In this document: positions 30,539 to 39,903 of the stretch, in pieces
Numbering within the stretch: position 1 is the first letter of the stretch
Layout of the letters: every line of letters starts with the position of its first letter
Source: Archangium violaceum
GTDB taxonomy: Bacteria > Myxococcota > Myxococcia > Myxococcales > Myxococcaceae
Assembly (NCBI RefSeq): GCF_016859125.1
Contig: NZ_CP069338.1
Span: forward strand, 7,999,501 to 8,063,500
Direction of reading: 5' to 3'
Length of the DNA stretch: 64,000 nt
Made by a program: the position numbers and the translations under genes
Notes under the pieces: generated by a model
Seen by the model: the letters and a program-made list of their open reading frames with translations, nothing else
The model's database searches: none
What the model was told of the DNA's origin: nothing

Positions 30539-31969
30539 GACGCGCCTCCTGCCTTGTGGTGGTGGATGTCTGAACAACACCCCTCTACCACTCGGGAGGT
30601 CAGGCGCGTCACCCTCCTTTTCCGGTCATCCTCCTGCACCTCTCGTGAATAAGGCGGGTTCACTGTCCAGAGGCGGTCCAGGTCCACCTGTGACGGCTTT
30701 CCCACGGGAGGGCGTCTCCCTCCCGCAGGCGGTGTTGCGCAATTGTTCGAGTCAGACATCTTGAATTCTCCACGGGACTACCCCTCTCTCTTTCGCTCTC
30801 CCGGTAGTGGTTGTGTGTTCTTCTGTGTGCGGTCTGCCCTTGTTGGGAGACCGGGCCTTAGCGTGCTGACTGCCGACTGCCCAGACGCGATTGAGCTGCT
30901 TCCCGCGACTCTTGGGACGCATAGTGCTCTGCGTGCAACCCACAGCTCGATTCGGTCTCTCTAGCAGTTCGGCTTGCTGATAACGGCGGCTCCTCCGCGC
31001 TGTCTCCCAGCGTAGATGATGGATCCCGATGCACCTGGTTCCTCGGTAGCAATCGACACTTCCACAGCAGCCGGGCGACAGGCGAGAGCACGGGCAACAA
31101 GCGTCGCCTCGGTTCGTGCGGGGGACAACGCCCCCTCGCTATAGGTTCTCGGTGCGTCGGAGCACCACGGCGGATTGTCCTTCGCGACGAGCGAAGTCCC
31201 GAGTTCTGCCCGCACCTCCGCGATCTGTAGCGCGAGCGCAAGGGCTCATCGCCTTGGGCCACTTCGATACCCAGGTGGGAGCAGACTCTACCCGGCGAAT
31301 GGCGTCGCGCCGCAGTGCGCCTCAGGACCCTCTCCGTGGAGCAGGGCATGACCGAGGAGCAGGCAGACAAGAACGGGCAGGGCATCGTGCCGCGCTGCCA
31401 TCTTGCAGGCGTGAGCATGTTACGACATGCTGAAGAACGCAGGCGCCATGTGGTCGCCGACCCTCCCCGGAGCGGCTGGCATTGAGAGGATAGGCCCTGG
31501 ACTTGCCCGTCCATGGGTTGAACCTGCGTGCATGTGGGCCACTGCATGCGAAGCGCTTTAGTCCTTTCTTTACCTCCGCTCAACGGACGAGCAGGGGAAT
31601 GCCTGCCTGTCTTTGGGGTAGACGGGTAGCCTCCTTTCGCGCGCCGTGGTTGGCCAATTCACCCCGCGACGGTGTGAAAGCTCGCGGCTCCGCTTCTGAC
31701 GGAAGGCGGGCGCGAGCCGCTGGTTTCGGGCTTTGTAAGGTACGACTCCGGCAGATGCTCTACTGGGTCACTGCGCACTGCGGAGGAGGCGCACGGAACG
31801 ACTGCTGCACGCGGTTGACGAGGATGTCTTGTCCTGTGGCAGCCGCCGGGCCTCCCGCTCATGCATCACGGGGCTTGCACGTCCAGGCTCTCGCGGCGTT
31901 TGACCCAGCATCGGTTCAGCCGTATAAGACTTGCATTCTAACTCGCCCAGATCTATCGAAAGGCCCGTA
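30539..31969. other. Decayed non-coding stretch
   Basis: No confident intact gene. On the minus strand 30961-31238 an open frame reads LALALQIAEVRAELGTSLV and on to KPNC. It looks protein-like but lacks an ATG and a clear ribosome site, so it may be the end of a lost gene. The rest shows only chance frames. Confidence 0.3.
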
Positions 31970-32515
31970 ATGGCTAATAGAATCTGTGTCGCCAACAACA
32001 AGGGCGGCGTTGCCAAATCAACCACCTCCATCAACCTGGCCGTGGGCCTCGCGCAGCGGGGCCGGAAGGTCCTGCTGCTGGACATGGACCCCTCGGCTGG
32101 CGCGTCGGTTTTCTTAGGGCTTGCTGTGGCCGTGCGCGAGGAGAGGGAGCAAATCTACAGCATTACGGATCTGCTCCTGGGGAAGCCCTTCGCGCCCCAG
32201 CGTAACCATCTCCTCGCCGACCTGGACCTCCTACCTGCCACCAAACGGCTCGCCTACCTCGCTGGTGACTTGTCCAAGAAGGACCTGGGCGCGGCAGAGG
32301 GCGGGGGGCGACTGCTTGCGGAGTCCTTGGTGCGCGTCGAGACGGAGTACAACTACGTCATCATCGACACACAGCCCACCCTGAACCGGCTCCTCATCAT
32401 GGCGCTACTGGCTGCCCCCAACATCATCGCGCCCGTCCAGGCCGACATTGGGAATGTGCCGATGACCATGGATTTTCACGACAGCATCCGGGGTCTTCAG
32501 CGCCTCACGCAAAGG
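31970..32515 (+). pseudogene. parA: Truncated ParA partition ATPase
   Basis: From the ATG at 31970 the frame reads MANRICVANNKGGVAKSTTS, the deviant Walker A motif of ParA/MinD ATPases, then LLLDMDPSAGASVFLGL (Walker A') and YNYVIIDTQPTLNRLL (Walker B). ParA homology stops near GNVPMTMDFHDSIRGLQRL (about residue 180); ~70-80 C-terminal residues are missing. The reading frame continues as low-complexity Arg/Ser, while the DNA immediately switches to ParB homology in another frame. The module is thus fused by deletion. It probably came from a plasmid, phage or integrative element. Confidence 0.75.
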
Positions 32516-33143
32516 ATCAGAGCGTCGCGGACATTGCCAAGACGATGGGGAAGGGGGAGGACCACATCAAGCGGTGCATCGCCATCGCGGAGGCGCCTGA
32601 CGTCATCAAGTGGGCCTTCACGCAGGGCATCCGCGTGCCGAAGCTGGATGGCGACAACAAGCCCGTTGTCCGCAAGGAGTGGGAAGGGGAGGGGGAGGCA
32701 CGGAGGGAGGTGGAGAAGCCCGTCATGGTCAAGCGTGTCATCGAGGAAATGACGATTGCCCTGGCGCTGCTCCGGCTCCACCGTTTCCTCGCGAAGAAGA
32801 AGCGGCCGAAGAAGGCCGAGGCCGAGACGCAGGCGGCTATCGTCAAGGTGCTCTCCGAAGGCATGAGCCTGCGGGCCGCCGAGCAGTACGTGGCACGCTT
32901 CAAGGGAGGGAGCCCGGCAAGGAGAAGGAGGCCGGGACAGAGGGAGGGGAAGGGGAGTCCACCGCGCAGGGGAGGGCGCGGCAGGACAAGCGACTGCCGG
33001 CGGGCGTCGCGTTCCACGACACGGGCACTCAGTTGGTCGTGGACAAGGCCCGGCTCGCTGAGCTCGCCGGGCCTGAGAAGGAGGCGGCCAAGGCGCAGCT
33101 CCTCGCAGTGCTGGCGGCGTTGTTTGCCTCGGCCGCCGCCTGA
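32516..33143 (+). pseudogene. parB: ParB C-terminal remnant, frameshifted
   Basis: Beginning at the parA break the sequence reads SVADIAKTMGKGEDHIKRC and onward through MVKRVIEEMTIALALLRLH and VLSEGMSLRAAEQYVARFK, the helix-turn-helix and C-terminal region of a ParB/KorB-like protein; the N-terminal nuclease-like domain is missing. At ~32905 a one-base change in a GGGAGGG run moves the frame. The original product continued as a Glu/Lys-rich linker and ended FHDTGTQLVVDKARLAELAG to a stop at 33143. The array of hairpin repeats starts 8 bases later. Confidence 0.65.
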
Positions 33144-33150
33144 TGGAAGG

Positions 33151-33431
33151 GGCACTCCAGGAGGGTGCCATGAATTGAGGCGGGCGGCGTGAGCAGCCCG
33201 CCAAGCGCATGAGCGCTGGGGGCCGACCGCCGGTGCGGTCGGCGGGGGGTGGCACTCGGAGGTGCCACGGGGTAGGCGGGCGACGTGAACGCCCGCCAGG
33301 CGCGTGAGCGCCAGGCGCCGACCGCTGGAGCGGACGGCAAGGGTGGCACGCTGAAAGGGTGCCACAGGGCGGGCGGCGTGGGCCGCCCGCGGGGCGCATG
33401 AGCGCCAAGGGCTGACCGCTGGCGCGGACGG
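33151..33431. repeat. Three tandem multi-hairpin repeat units next to the parB remnant
   Basis: Three imperfect copies, spaced 94-100 bases, each contain the same four hairpins in order: GGCAC...GTGCC (33151, 33251, 33345); GGCGGGC...GCCCGCC (from 33179 in copy 1); AGCGC-ATGA-GCGCT (33204-33217 in copy 1, GTGA or ATGA loop in the others); and CCGACCGC-tetraloop-GCGG(T/A)CGG (33223-33242 in copy 1, fully paired; copies 2 and 3 have one or two mismatches). Loops vary more than stems, suggesting selection on structure. A centromere-like partition site or a replication-associated region of the lost replicon is the most economical reading. Confidence 0.75.
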
Positions 33432-33874
33432 CCTGGAACGCCCGCCGACGCCGGTCGAGCTGCTCGGATGGCGCGGAGGCGCACCGGGCGGCTCCTTGCG
33501 CAGGCGGGCGTGTTCGCCGGTAGCAGACGCCCCAGGAGGGCCGTCTGCCGCTCGCGTAACGGGGCCCAGCCGTGGGGAGGCCTGGGCCCTGTTTGGGATG
33601 TTTTCGAGGCGCAGTGCGGCCCATCGCATTCCGGAAATGACGCCAGGAATGGGCCGCAAATGCCCGCAAACACCCTAAATTCCGCGGATCTTCTGTAGCT
33701 GAGATGGGCGCTCGTCGGTGGACGGAGGGTCTCCGGTGAGAGACAGGAGAGGGGCAGTGCGGAGAGGTGGCTGTCACTCTCGCAAGAGCCCTGGTCGCGG
33801 AGTTGCAGTGCGTGCCGCCCCTGCGAGTGCTGGCGGGGAGGCGGGGAGTGGCGGGGCCGAGTGTGGGGGAGGTG

Positions 33875-34511
33875 ATGGGGCGCGTGCTGCGCATCCAGGG
33901 GATGAGCGTGCGCGGGGTACAGATGGGGCCCGGGGGACTGGTGGTGCAGGTGCGCCCCCGCCAGCGCAAGCCGCGCTGTGGAGTGTGCGGCCGGCCCGCC
34001 CCAGGCTACGACACGAAACCTGGGCGACTGTGGCGGCACCTGGCGCTGGGAGAAACCATCTTCTGGCTGCGGTACGCCCCGCGCCGGGTGCGCTGCCGGG
34101 AGCATGGAGTGAGGGTGGAGCGGGTGGCGTGGGCGGCGCACGGCTCGAGCTTCACGCACGGCTTCGAGGAGCTGGTGGCCTGGCAGGCGCAACGTCTGGA
34201 CAAGTCGTCCATCTGCCGGTTGCTGGGCATCAACTGGCGCACGGTGGGCACCATCATCGAGCGGCTGGTGGAGGAGCGCCTGTCGCCTGGGCGCCTGGAG
34301 GGGCTGCAAGTCATTGGGGTGGACGAGCTGGGCTGGCGCGCCGGGCACCAGTACGTGAGTCTGGTGGTGGACCACCTGCGCTCGCGAGTCGTCTGGGTGG
34401 CGGAGGGGAAGAACGAAGAGACGCTCAACGGCTTCTTCGACGAGCTGGGAGAGGAGAGGACGAAGGAGTTGACGCACGCGACGATGGACCTGTCGGCGGC
34501 CTTCAGCAAGG
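33875..34511 (+). pseudogene. ISL3-family transposase, 5' part
   Basis: Read from the ATG at 33875 behind a GGGGGAGG ribosome site. The protein has the ISL3 zinc-binding N terminus (CGVCGRP ... CREHG), the helix-turn-helix segment KSSICRLLGINWRTVGTII, and the catalytic start LQVIGVDELGWRAGHQY, reaching MDLSAAFSK where an IS21-family element interrupts it at 34511/34512. Removing that element and one 5-bp duplicate joins this part in frame to the segment from 37617. A GTG at 33767 would add 36 residues but is unlike the family. Confidence 0.8.
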
Positions 34512-34597
34512 TGTTGGCGTTCACGAGGAAGCGCGGAAATTTGGACCGGGAAGCCGGAGGTGTGCCCGGGGTCCGGCCTCCCGGTCCGAGGTGAGGC

Positions 34598-35365
34598 TCA
34601 GCGCTTGGACTTCGCCTTCCTGGTCGTCGCGGCCTCCTCGGCCTCGCGGCGGCGGTAGCTCTCGCCTTCAATAGCGAGGACGTCCGCGTGGTGGATGACG
34701 CGGTCAATCAGAGCGGTGGCACACGCGGCGTTGGGAAAGATGGTCGGCCAGTCCGAAAACGCCAGATTCGTGGTCATCACCAACGAGCGTTGTTCATACC
34801 TGCGCGCCACGACTTGAAAGAGGAGGTCCGCGTTGCGCGCGTCGTAGGCGAGGTAGCCCATCTCGTCGATGACGAGCAGGCTCGTGCGGCTGGTGTAGTG
34901 GCGCAGGCGGCGGTCCAGTGCGCGGCTGGTGTCCTGAGCGCCCAGGTCGAGCAGCAACTGGGAGGCGGTGACGAAGAGAGCGGAGTGCCCCTTGAGGACG
35001 GCCTGGTGGGCGATGTTCTGCGCAATCATCGTCTTGCCCAGTCCCTGAGGGGCCACTATGACGACGTTGCGCGTGCGCTCCAGGAAATCCAGGCGCAAGG
35101 CGGACTCGATGGCCTCGCGGTCAATCTTCTTGGGCCATCCCCAGTCGTAGTCCGCCATGGGCTTGAAGCGGCCAAGGCGGCTGCGAGACAGGCGCCGCTC
35201 GAGACTTCTGCGGCCGCGCTCCTTGTGCTCCTCGTCGGCGAGGTGCTCCAGCAGCTCGGTGGCGCCCCACCTGGCCTTCGTGGCGCGGGCGATGAGGTCG
35301 GCGAGGCCCTGGGAGGTGGCGTGCAGCCCGAGGGAGGCGAGGCGGTCAGCGAGCGGAGTCGTCAT
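34598..35365 (-). CDS. istB: IstB-like ATPase of the IS21 element
   Basis: A 255-residue AAA+ helper ATPase of IS21 transposition, started at the ATG read from 35365 (MTTPLADRLASLGL); in-frame sequence upstream looks non-coding. Walker A is VAPQGLGKTMIA (an unusual Gln-Gly-Leu in place of the more common Gly-Thr-Gly), Walker B is SLLVIDEMGYL, and the sensor region is VMTTNLAFSDWP. The usual IstB end HHADVLAIEGESYRRRE is present. It follows istA on the same strand after a gap of ~160 bases. The gene looks intact although its istA is frameshifted. Confidence 0.88.
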   Translation of the reverse strand: MTTPLADRLASLGLHATSQGLADLIARATKARWGATELLEHLADEEHKERGRRSLERRLSRSRLGRFKPMADYDWGWPKKIDREAIESALRLDFLERTRNVVIVAPQGLGKTMIAQNIAHQAVLKGHSALFVTASQLLLDLGAQDTSRALDRRLRHYTSRTSLLVIDEMGYLAYDARNADLLFQVVARRYEQRSLVMTTNLAFSDWPTIFPNAACATALIDRVIHHADVLAIEGESYRRREAEEAATTRKAKSKR

Positions 35366-35527
35366 CGGTGGAGTCCTTGTCGAGGAGGCGGTCGTAGTCG
35401 GCGAGGGAGTGGGGGCGGGTACGTGAGGCGGCGATGCGCGGGTCATCCGGCAGCACCACGCTGAGTGGTGGAGGTTGACGCTGGCGGCGAGCGCGCTGGT
35501 CCAGGAGGTGGGCCACGGCGGGGGCGC

Positions 35528-36858
35528 TCACCGCCCCTTGCGCAGGGCCTCGGCGAGGGCCTCATCCAGGGCGCGTGCGCCGTGGAGCTCCAGTAACTTC
35601 AGCAATTGAGCAGTGTGGTGTGACAGCGAGAGGTCGCGCTGGGCGAGGGCCGCGAGGAAGCCCTCTGCCTGCGGGCAGGAGGCGCGCAGCAAGTCTCGGC
35701 CGCGCAGCTCGTGCGCGCGGGCCTTGGCGTCGGCGAGGGCGGCGAGGTGGCCGGGCTGCTCCAGAGTGCGGCCCTTCTCGAAGGAGCGCGGGTGGGAGGC
35801 CACCTCCTCGGAGCCGTCCAGCACGCGTACGCGTGTCTCGGAGGCCACCAGGGTGAGGGGCTTCTTCACCAGGGTGTGTGGAATGGAGTAGTCGTTGGAG
35901 TCAAAGCGCACGTAGGGCGTCTTGCCAGAGGCGACGGGGCGCACCACGTCCGTGGGAAACGGGTGTGCGGGCAGGGGCAGCAGCCGCGGGCGTTCCTCCT
36001 CGAGGGCCGTGGCGACGGTGCGCCCGGTGACGTCGCCGGGCAAGTGGCGCGCGTGGGCCACCTCGGCCGCCCACCGCGCCGCTTGCGCGTTGAGGTCATC
36101 CACGCCGCTGAAGGTGCGCGCGGCGAAGAAGGAGTCGCGCAGGTAGCGGATGGTGCGTTCCACCTTGCCCTTCTCGTTGCCGCGGTAGGGGGCACAGGGC
36201 TTGGGGGCGAAGTGGTAGTGGCCGGCCAATTCCAGCAGGCGCGGGTGGAAGCGGATGGCGTCGCCGGCGCGCTCGAGCACCACGGACTTCAAGTTGTCGT
36301 ACAGCAGCGCGCGCGGCACGCCCCCCAGCGCCTGGAAGGCCAGCACGTGGCCTTTGAGGAAGCTCTCCAGCGTCATGTCGAGGAAGAAGCGCGCGTAGAG
36401 GGCGCGGCTGTGGCCCAGCACCAGGACGAAGCAGCACAGAGGGCGGCGCGTGTTACCCACGGGCAGCGTGCCGAAGTGCCCCAATCCACCTGGGCCTCCT
36501 CGCCCGGAAGCGTGCTGCGGCGCAGGAAGGCCTCGGCGCGAGAGGTGGGACGCACCGTGCGCACGTAACGGCGCACCTGGAGCGGGCCACCCACGTAGCC
36601 GCGCGCCTTCACCATGTGGAAGAGGCGCATGGCGGTGAGGCGTGGGTGGGCCTCCAGGGTGGCTTGGATGAAGTCCTTGTAGGCATCCAGCAGCGTGGGC
36701 CTGACGGACTTCACCCCCGTGCCGCTGACGCGCTCGAGCGTCAGGGCGCGCCGGACGGTGTCGTGGTGCACGCCCAGCTCGGAGCAGATGGTGCCCACCT
36801 TCCAGTGCTCGGCGAAGTGCAGTCGGCGGATGCGGGCGGCGAGCTCGGGGGAAATCAT
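35528..36858 (-). pseudogene. istA: IstA transposase of the IS21 element, one-base frameshift
   Basis: From the ATG at 36858 the product opens MISPELAARIRRLHFAEHWK with an IstA helix-turn-helix (GTICSELGVHHDTVRRAL) and proceeds to EEAQVDWG, the first catalytic Asp of the DDE site. There a four-C run on the plus strand (36479-36482), where five would be expected, shifts the frame. The homologous continuation, FGTLPVGNTRRPLCCFVLVL, then DNLKSV and GNEKGKVERTIRYLR with the catalytic Glu, is in the next frame and ends at 35528. It would be ~440 residues if whole. Either a true inactivating deletion or a sequence error in a homopolymer run. Confidence 0.85.
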
Positions 36859-36867
36859 GGGCCCACC

Positions 36868-37326
36868 TCACGGCGGACGGGCAGCCCTGAAGCGCCGGCC
36901 CACGTGGGTGCGCGCAAGCGTGGTGTGGCGCAGGAAGGGACTCTGACGCCCGCACGAGGTGCAGGCGGGGATGGATGGTGGCGGTGCATACGGCGGTGGC
37001 CTCGCTGCGCTCGGCTCCGCGGCCACCTGCGTGGCGGCCGGGGCTGGCGCGACAGGCACACTGGCTGTCGGCGCCACGGCGGCGGGAGACTGATGCGTCA
37101 CTTTCTCTCGCCGCCGCTCCCGCCAGGCCGCCTGCCGCGCGGCATGCGCGTGCCGTCCGTCCCGGGTGCGCTGGTAGCGCGCACCAGCAGCGCGCATTGA
37201 CTCCGCTCGCGCCCTTCGACTGCACGGCGGCCCGCAGTAGCGCTGGCCACGGTCGCACGCGGAGCAGAGGAAGAACACCTGCCGACACTCGGGCCGGCCG
37301 CACACCACGAAGCGCAGCGCCTCCAA
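36868..37326 (-). CDS. Cysteine-rich passenger protein of the IS21 element
   Basis: About 152 residues from a TTG start at 37326. The first half has a dense Cys pattern (VCGRPECRQVFFLCSACDRG then YCGPPCSRRARAESM) followed by a basic segment RYQRTRDGRHAHAARQAAW ending KVTHQ. Small proteins with this zinc-binding plus basic layout often sit beside IS21-type genes, but their role is unknown. The second half is Ala/Pro-rich and then carries another CTSCG. The gene stops 10 bases before the istA start and reads in the same direction. A degenerate relative is present at 38833-39351. Confidence 0.6.
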   Translation of the reverse strand: MEALRFVVCGRPECRQVFFLCSACDRGQRYCGPPCSRRARAESMRAAGARYQRTRDGRHAHAARQAAWRERRREKVTHQSPAAVAPTASVPVAPAPAATQVAAEPSAARPPPYAPPPSIPACTSCGRQSPFLRHTTLARTHVGRRFRAARPP

Positions 37327-37611
37327 CGGGGGCTCCTCGCACGCGCCTGCTTCTGGCGCCGCGCCCCGGAGTGCGCTACCTCTTGCTCATCGGCCCGCCC
37401 GACTCGCACACCAGGGCGCGCCTCCAGGACGGCCCTCCAGTTGCCTCTGGTGGGCCTTCCGTCTTTCTGGGCGCGCGCGGTCGTGGACTTCACCGACGCA
37501 CTCACCCCCCCTCAACTTCTCGGCTGAACCCATCGCTGGGAGTAGTCTTGAAGTCAGGCAACCCCCGGCGACACATGACCAGGAACCCGCGCTTCCTGGT
37601 GACCATCAACA

Positions 37612-38187
37612 CAAGGCGGTGGGCAACCGGGCTCCACACGTGCGCAAGGTGTTCGACCGCTTCCACGTGCAGAAGCTGGCGAACGAAGCGCTGGACACGG
37701 TGCGCCGGCAGCAGGTGCGGGAGCAGGCGGGGAGCCAGGAGGGCAAGGCGCTCAAGCACAGCCGTTGGGCGCTGCTGAAGAATCCGTGGAACCTGACGGT
37801 GCGCCAGGGAGAGAAGCTCAGCGAGTTGAAGAAGACGAACCAGACGCTCTACCGGGCCTATCTGCTCAAGGAGAGCCTGGCACGGGGCATGGACTACGTG
37901 CAGCCCAAGCGGGCCTCGGAGCACCTGGACAAGTGGTGTCAGTGGGCCAGCCACTCCAGGCTCGCCCCTTCGCGAAGCTGGCGAAGACAGTCCAGCGGCA
38001 CAAGGACGGCATTCTCGCCTATGTCGAGACGGGGCTGAGCAACGGAGTGGTGGAGGGAATCAACAACAAGATTCGAGCCCTCATCCGTCGCGCCTATGGC
38101 TTCCGCAATCCCAAGGCATTCAGGGCGATGATACTGCTGTGCTGCGGAGGCATGGAGTTCACTCCGCCCCTGCCAGTAGCGGCGTAG
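37612..38187 (+). pseudogene. ISL3-family transposase, 3' part
   Basis: Resumes immediately after the IS21 element: VGNRAPHVRKVFDRFHVQKL, then ESLARGMDYVQPKRASEHL. Near 37955 a one-base shift is needed to continue ARPFAKLAKTVQRHKDGILA and GLSNGVVEGINNKIRALIRR, the ISL3 C-terminal catalytic Glu region, down to the stop at 38185-38187. The transposase is therefore damaged twice, by insertion and by frameshift. The terminal inverted repeats of this ISL3 copy were not recognised. Confidence 0.78.
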
Positions 38188-38528
38188 CCCCTCGCAGTAG
38201 AAGCAGGCAGCTGGGGACCGAGCTCCGGAGCGCCGACAGATTCGACTGCAACCCGGCCAGCAGGGCAGCGGAGCCAGGCGCCCTGTCATGCACAGCCGCG
38301 GCTTTCTGGCACCCCAGGTCGTGCCCCTGTCTCATTCATGCCTCGAACTCTCGCGGGGACTTGCGTCCCATGGCCATCGCGCGGCTCCGCACACCCTTGA
38401 ACCCCAAGTCCTCCCCGTGCGCACGGCCTCGGTTCCTCGACCCTGCCCACTCGACGTACCGAAGACCCAATTCCGCAGCGCTGACGTGCGGAACCGATTT
38501 CGGCGCCGAAGCGCCCGAAATCGTTAAG

Positions 38529-38571
38529 GATAGCCGCCGCGCGTGTTTCGGAAAACACGGCGACGGCTATC
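38529..38571. repeat. Long hairpin with CGGA loop
   Basis: GATAGCCG (38529-38536) pairs with CGGCTATC (38564-38571), and CGTGTTT (38542-38548) pairs with AAACACG (38553-38559) around a CGGA loop, with a short asymmetric internal loop. No T tract follows, so it is not an obvious terminator. Confidence 0.6.
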
Positions 38572-38646
38572 GCGCCCTGGGGAGCCTTGAGTGGTTCCTC
38601 ACAGGGCGCTCAATCGGCGGAACCGTTTGGGGCCGGTATCCGCCTG

Positions 38647-38752
38647 GAGTTGCTCGGGAAATCGCCCGAGCAACTCTGCCAGATGGCTATCTGTGCTGGC
38701 TGAAAAAACCCTCTCTGTCCCCCTGTTGGCCGCTTGAGTAGCCATCTGGCAG
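38647..38752. repeat. Adjoining 12-bp hairpin and 14-bp inverted repeat
   Basis: GAGTTGCTCGGG (38647-38658) pairs perfectly with CCCGAGCAACTC (38665-38676). Starting on the last base of that arm, CTGCCAGATGGCTA (38676-38689) pairs perfectly with TAGCCATCTGGCAG (38739-38752) across a 49-base spacer containing a GAAAAAACC run. Two exact dyads sharing a base is unlikely by chance; the sites may be an element end, a recombination site or an RNA structure. Confidence 0.65.
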
Positions 38753-38832
38753 TAAAGAAGACGTCTGGCCCTGTGCCAGCCGAGGCTCCGCCATTGGGCC
38801 GGACCGGGTTGTGAAACCGAGTCGGCGAGGTT

Positions 38833-39351
38833 TCAGGGGGATGAAAGTGGCGTGTCGTGGCCGCCTGTTGGACGTGGCCCGTCACGGCCAGCGTGACACC
38901 GGCGCGCGTGAGCCTCATGGCGCCGCACGCGGCGAGAGCTGTGCCGGAGATGACGGGCATCTGGCAGGTGGGCTGCATCATCTGGGCGCAGCTGCGCATG
39001 CCGTTGCGCGAGGCCTACGAGAAGCAGCCGGACCTGCCCAACCTGATGTTGGCCGACAGCTTGGCACCGGCGGAATGCTGATCGTCGACGAGCGCGCCGC
39101 TCCCGCTCCCTGTTCCGATGGTCAGCCTTGCCCTCGGGAGAGTGCCTGTGACGGTGACGCGCCGCGCGGATGCTCTCCTGGCGGGCGGCGCTCGAGCACG
39201 CCTGCGTGCAATAGCGGTAGCGTGCGTCGCAGCGGCAACACAGGAGGAAGTCCGCACCGCACCTGGGACATGTCCTTGGCAGCAGGGACTCCACCCGTCT
39301 CCGGCAGGAGGGGGCTACCGAGAACTGGACGGCGGACGACCCATGCGGCAA
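38833..39351 (-). pseudogene. Degenerate copy of the IS21 cysteine-rich passenger gene
   Basis: On the minus strand the segment TCPRCGADFLLCCRCDARY, YCTQACSSAARQESIRAARH and a basic RNRERERRARRR stretch mirror the passenger protein at 36868-37326 in Cys spacing and basic tail. After ~39075 similarity stops and the frame runs on through unrelated residues. No istA or istB follows, so it appears to be the leftover of a second IS21-type element. Confidence 0.5.
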
Positions 39352-39439
39352 CGTCCCACGCCGAGACGAAGCAGATCCACCCGCTGCGCTGGAGGGCTTG
39401 GTGGCACCCAGGCCCCCCTTCTCACCTACTCCCGACCGT

Positions 39440-39690
39440 CAGCCTCAGTGCAGCGCGATGACCTGGCCAGTTTCCGGCCGAACGAGGTGGTCCCCTGGTC
39501 CCCGATGATTCCGGTGGAAGTGGCCCCCTTTCTGGTCGGTGGTGACAGACGGGCCCCGTGGGCGAACCACCTGACCTCCAGCGTATTCCTCGGACCCATT
39601 GGCCCGCTGAGCACGATGGCGAATCCCGGTGATCACGATGCGCCGATCTCGCCGATCACGATGCTCCGATCCTGGTGATCACCATGGGCC
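39440..39690. repeat. Probable IS21-type element end with repeated GGTGATCACGATG-like blocks
   Basis: The run GGTGATCACGATG (39631 on), CGATCACGATG (39653 on) and TGGTGATCACCATG (39673 on) resembles the multiple terminal sites of IS21-family ends, where transposase binds. It lies just outside the degenerate passenger gene and is consistent with a deleted IS21-like element spanning about 38.8-39.7 kb. Confidence 0.4.
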
Positions 39691-39717
39691 GACGCGCGCA
39701 TTTCGGAGGGGGCCTTG

Positions 39718-39903
39718 ATGAATGACGCTGCCTACCCGCTCGACCTTGCATTTGCGGCCGTGAGCGTGCGGACGCTTGCGCAGAAGCTCGACAGGAGACT
39801 CCTACTCGCTGGCTCACCGGAGCGGACCCCTGTTGTCGGCTTCGACAATGGTGACGAGATGGTGATCGGCAAGCTCCACCTGGGCGGATTCGACAAGGCG
39901 TGA
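39718..39903 (+). CDS. Small hypothetical protein
   Basis: A 61-residue frame beginning at an ATG at 39718 behind the purine-rich GGAGGGGG. The sequence (LDLAFAAVSVRTLAQKLDRR, then VVGFDNGDEMVIGKLH) is balanced and protein-like, but no family is recognised and there are no neighbours to support it. It could equally be the end of a deleted gene at the edge of the IS remnant. Confidence 0.35.
   Translation: MNDAAYPLDLAFAAVSVRTLAQKLDRRLLLAGSPERTPVVGFDNGDEMVIGKLHLGGFDKA

Larger units (their letters stand above)
34512..37611. mobile_element. IS21-family element nested in ISL3, with exact ends
   Basis: A 3100-bp element with ~25-bp imperfect terminal inverted repeats: TGTTGGCGTTCACGAGGAAG at the left end and, on the other strand of the right end, TGTTGATGGTCACCAGGAAG. 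It is flanked by the 5-bp direct duplication CAAGG (34507-34511 and 37612-37616). Inside, all on the minus strand, are a cysteine-rich passenger gene, istA and istB. Excising the element with one duplicate restores the ISL3 frame exactly. Confidence 0.9.
38188..38832. other. Non-coding stretch with strong hairpins
   Basis: No convincing gene on either strand. The notable content is the group of long dyads at 38529-38571 and 38647-38752, listed separately. Confidence 0.4.

Noticed and set aside
33151-33431. CRISPR array
   Set aside because: The units are imperfect, ~95 bases apart, with hairpins throughout rather than short identical repeats separated by unique spacers; there are no cas genes.
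33029-34477. 482-residue minus-strand frame over the hairpin array and ISL3
   Set aside because: It runs through the repeats and antisense to the ISL3 transposase, with no protein-like blocks.
36473-36485. Programmed frameshifting in istA
   Set aside because: The shift falls in a short C run inside the DDE region with no slippery heptamer or downstream structure; IS21 istA genes are normally one frame.
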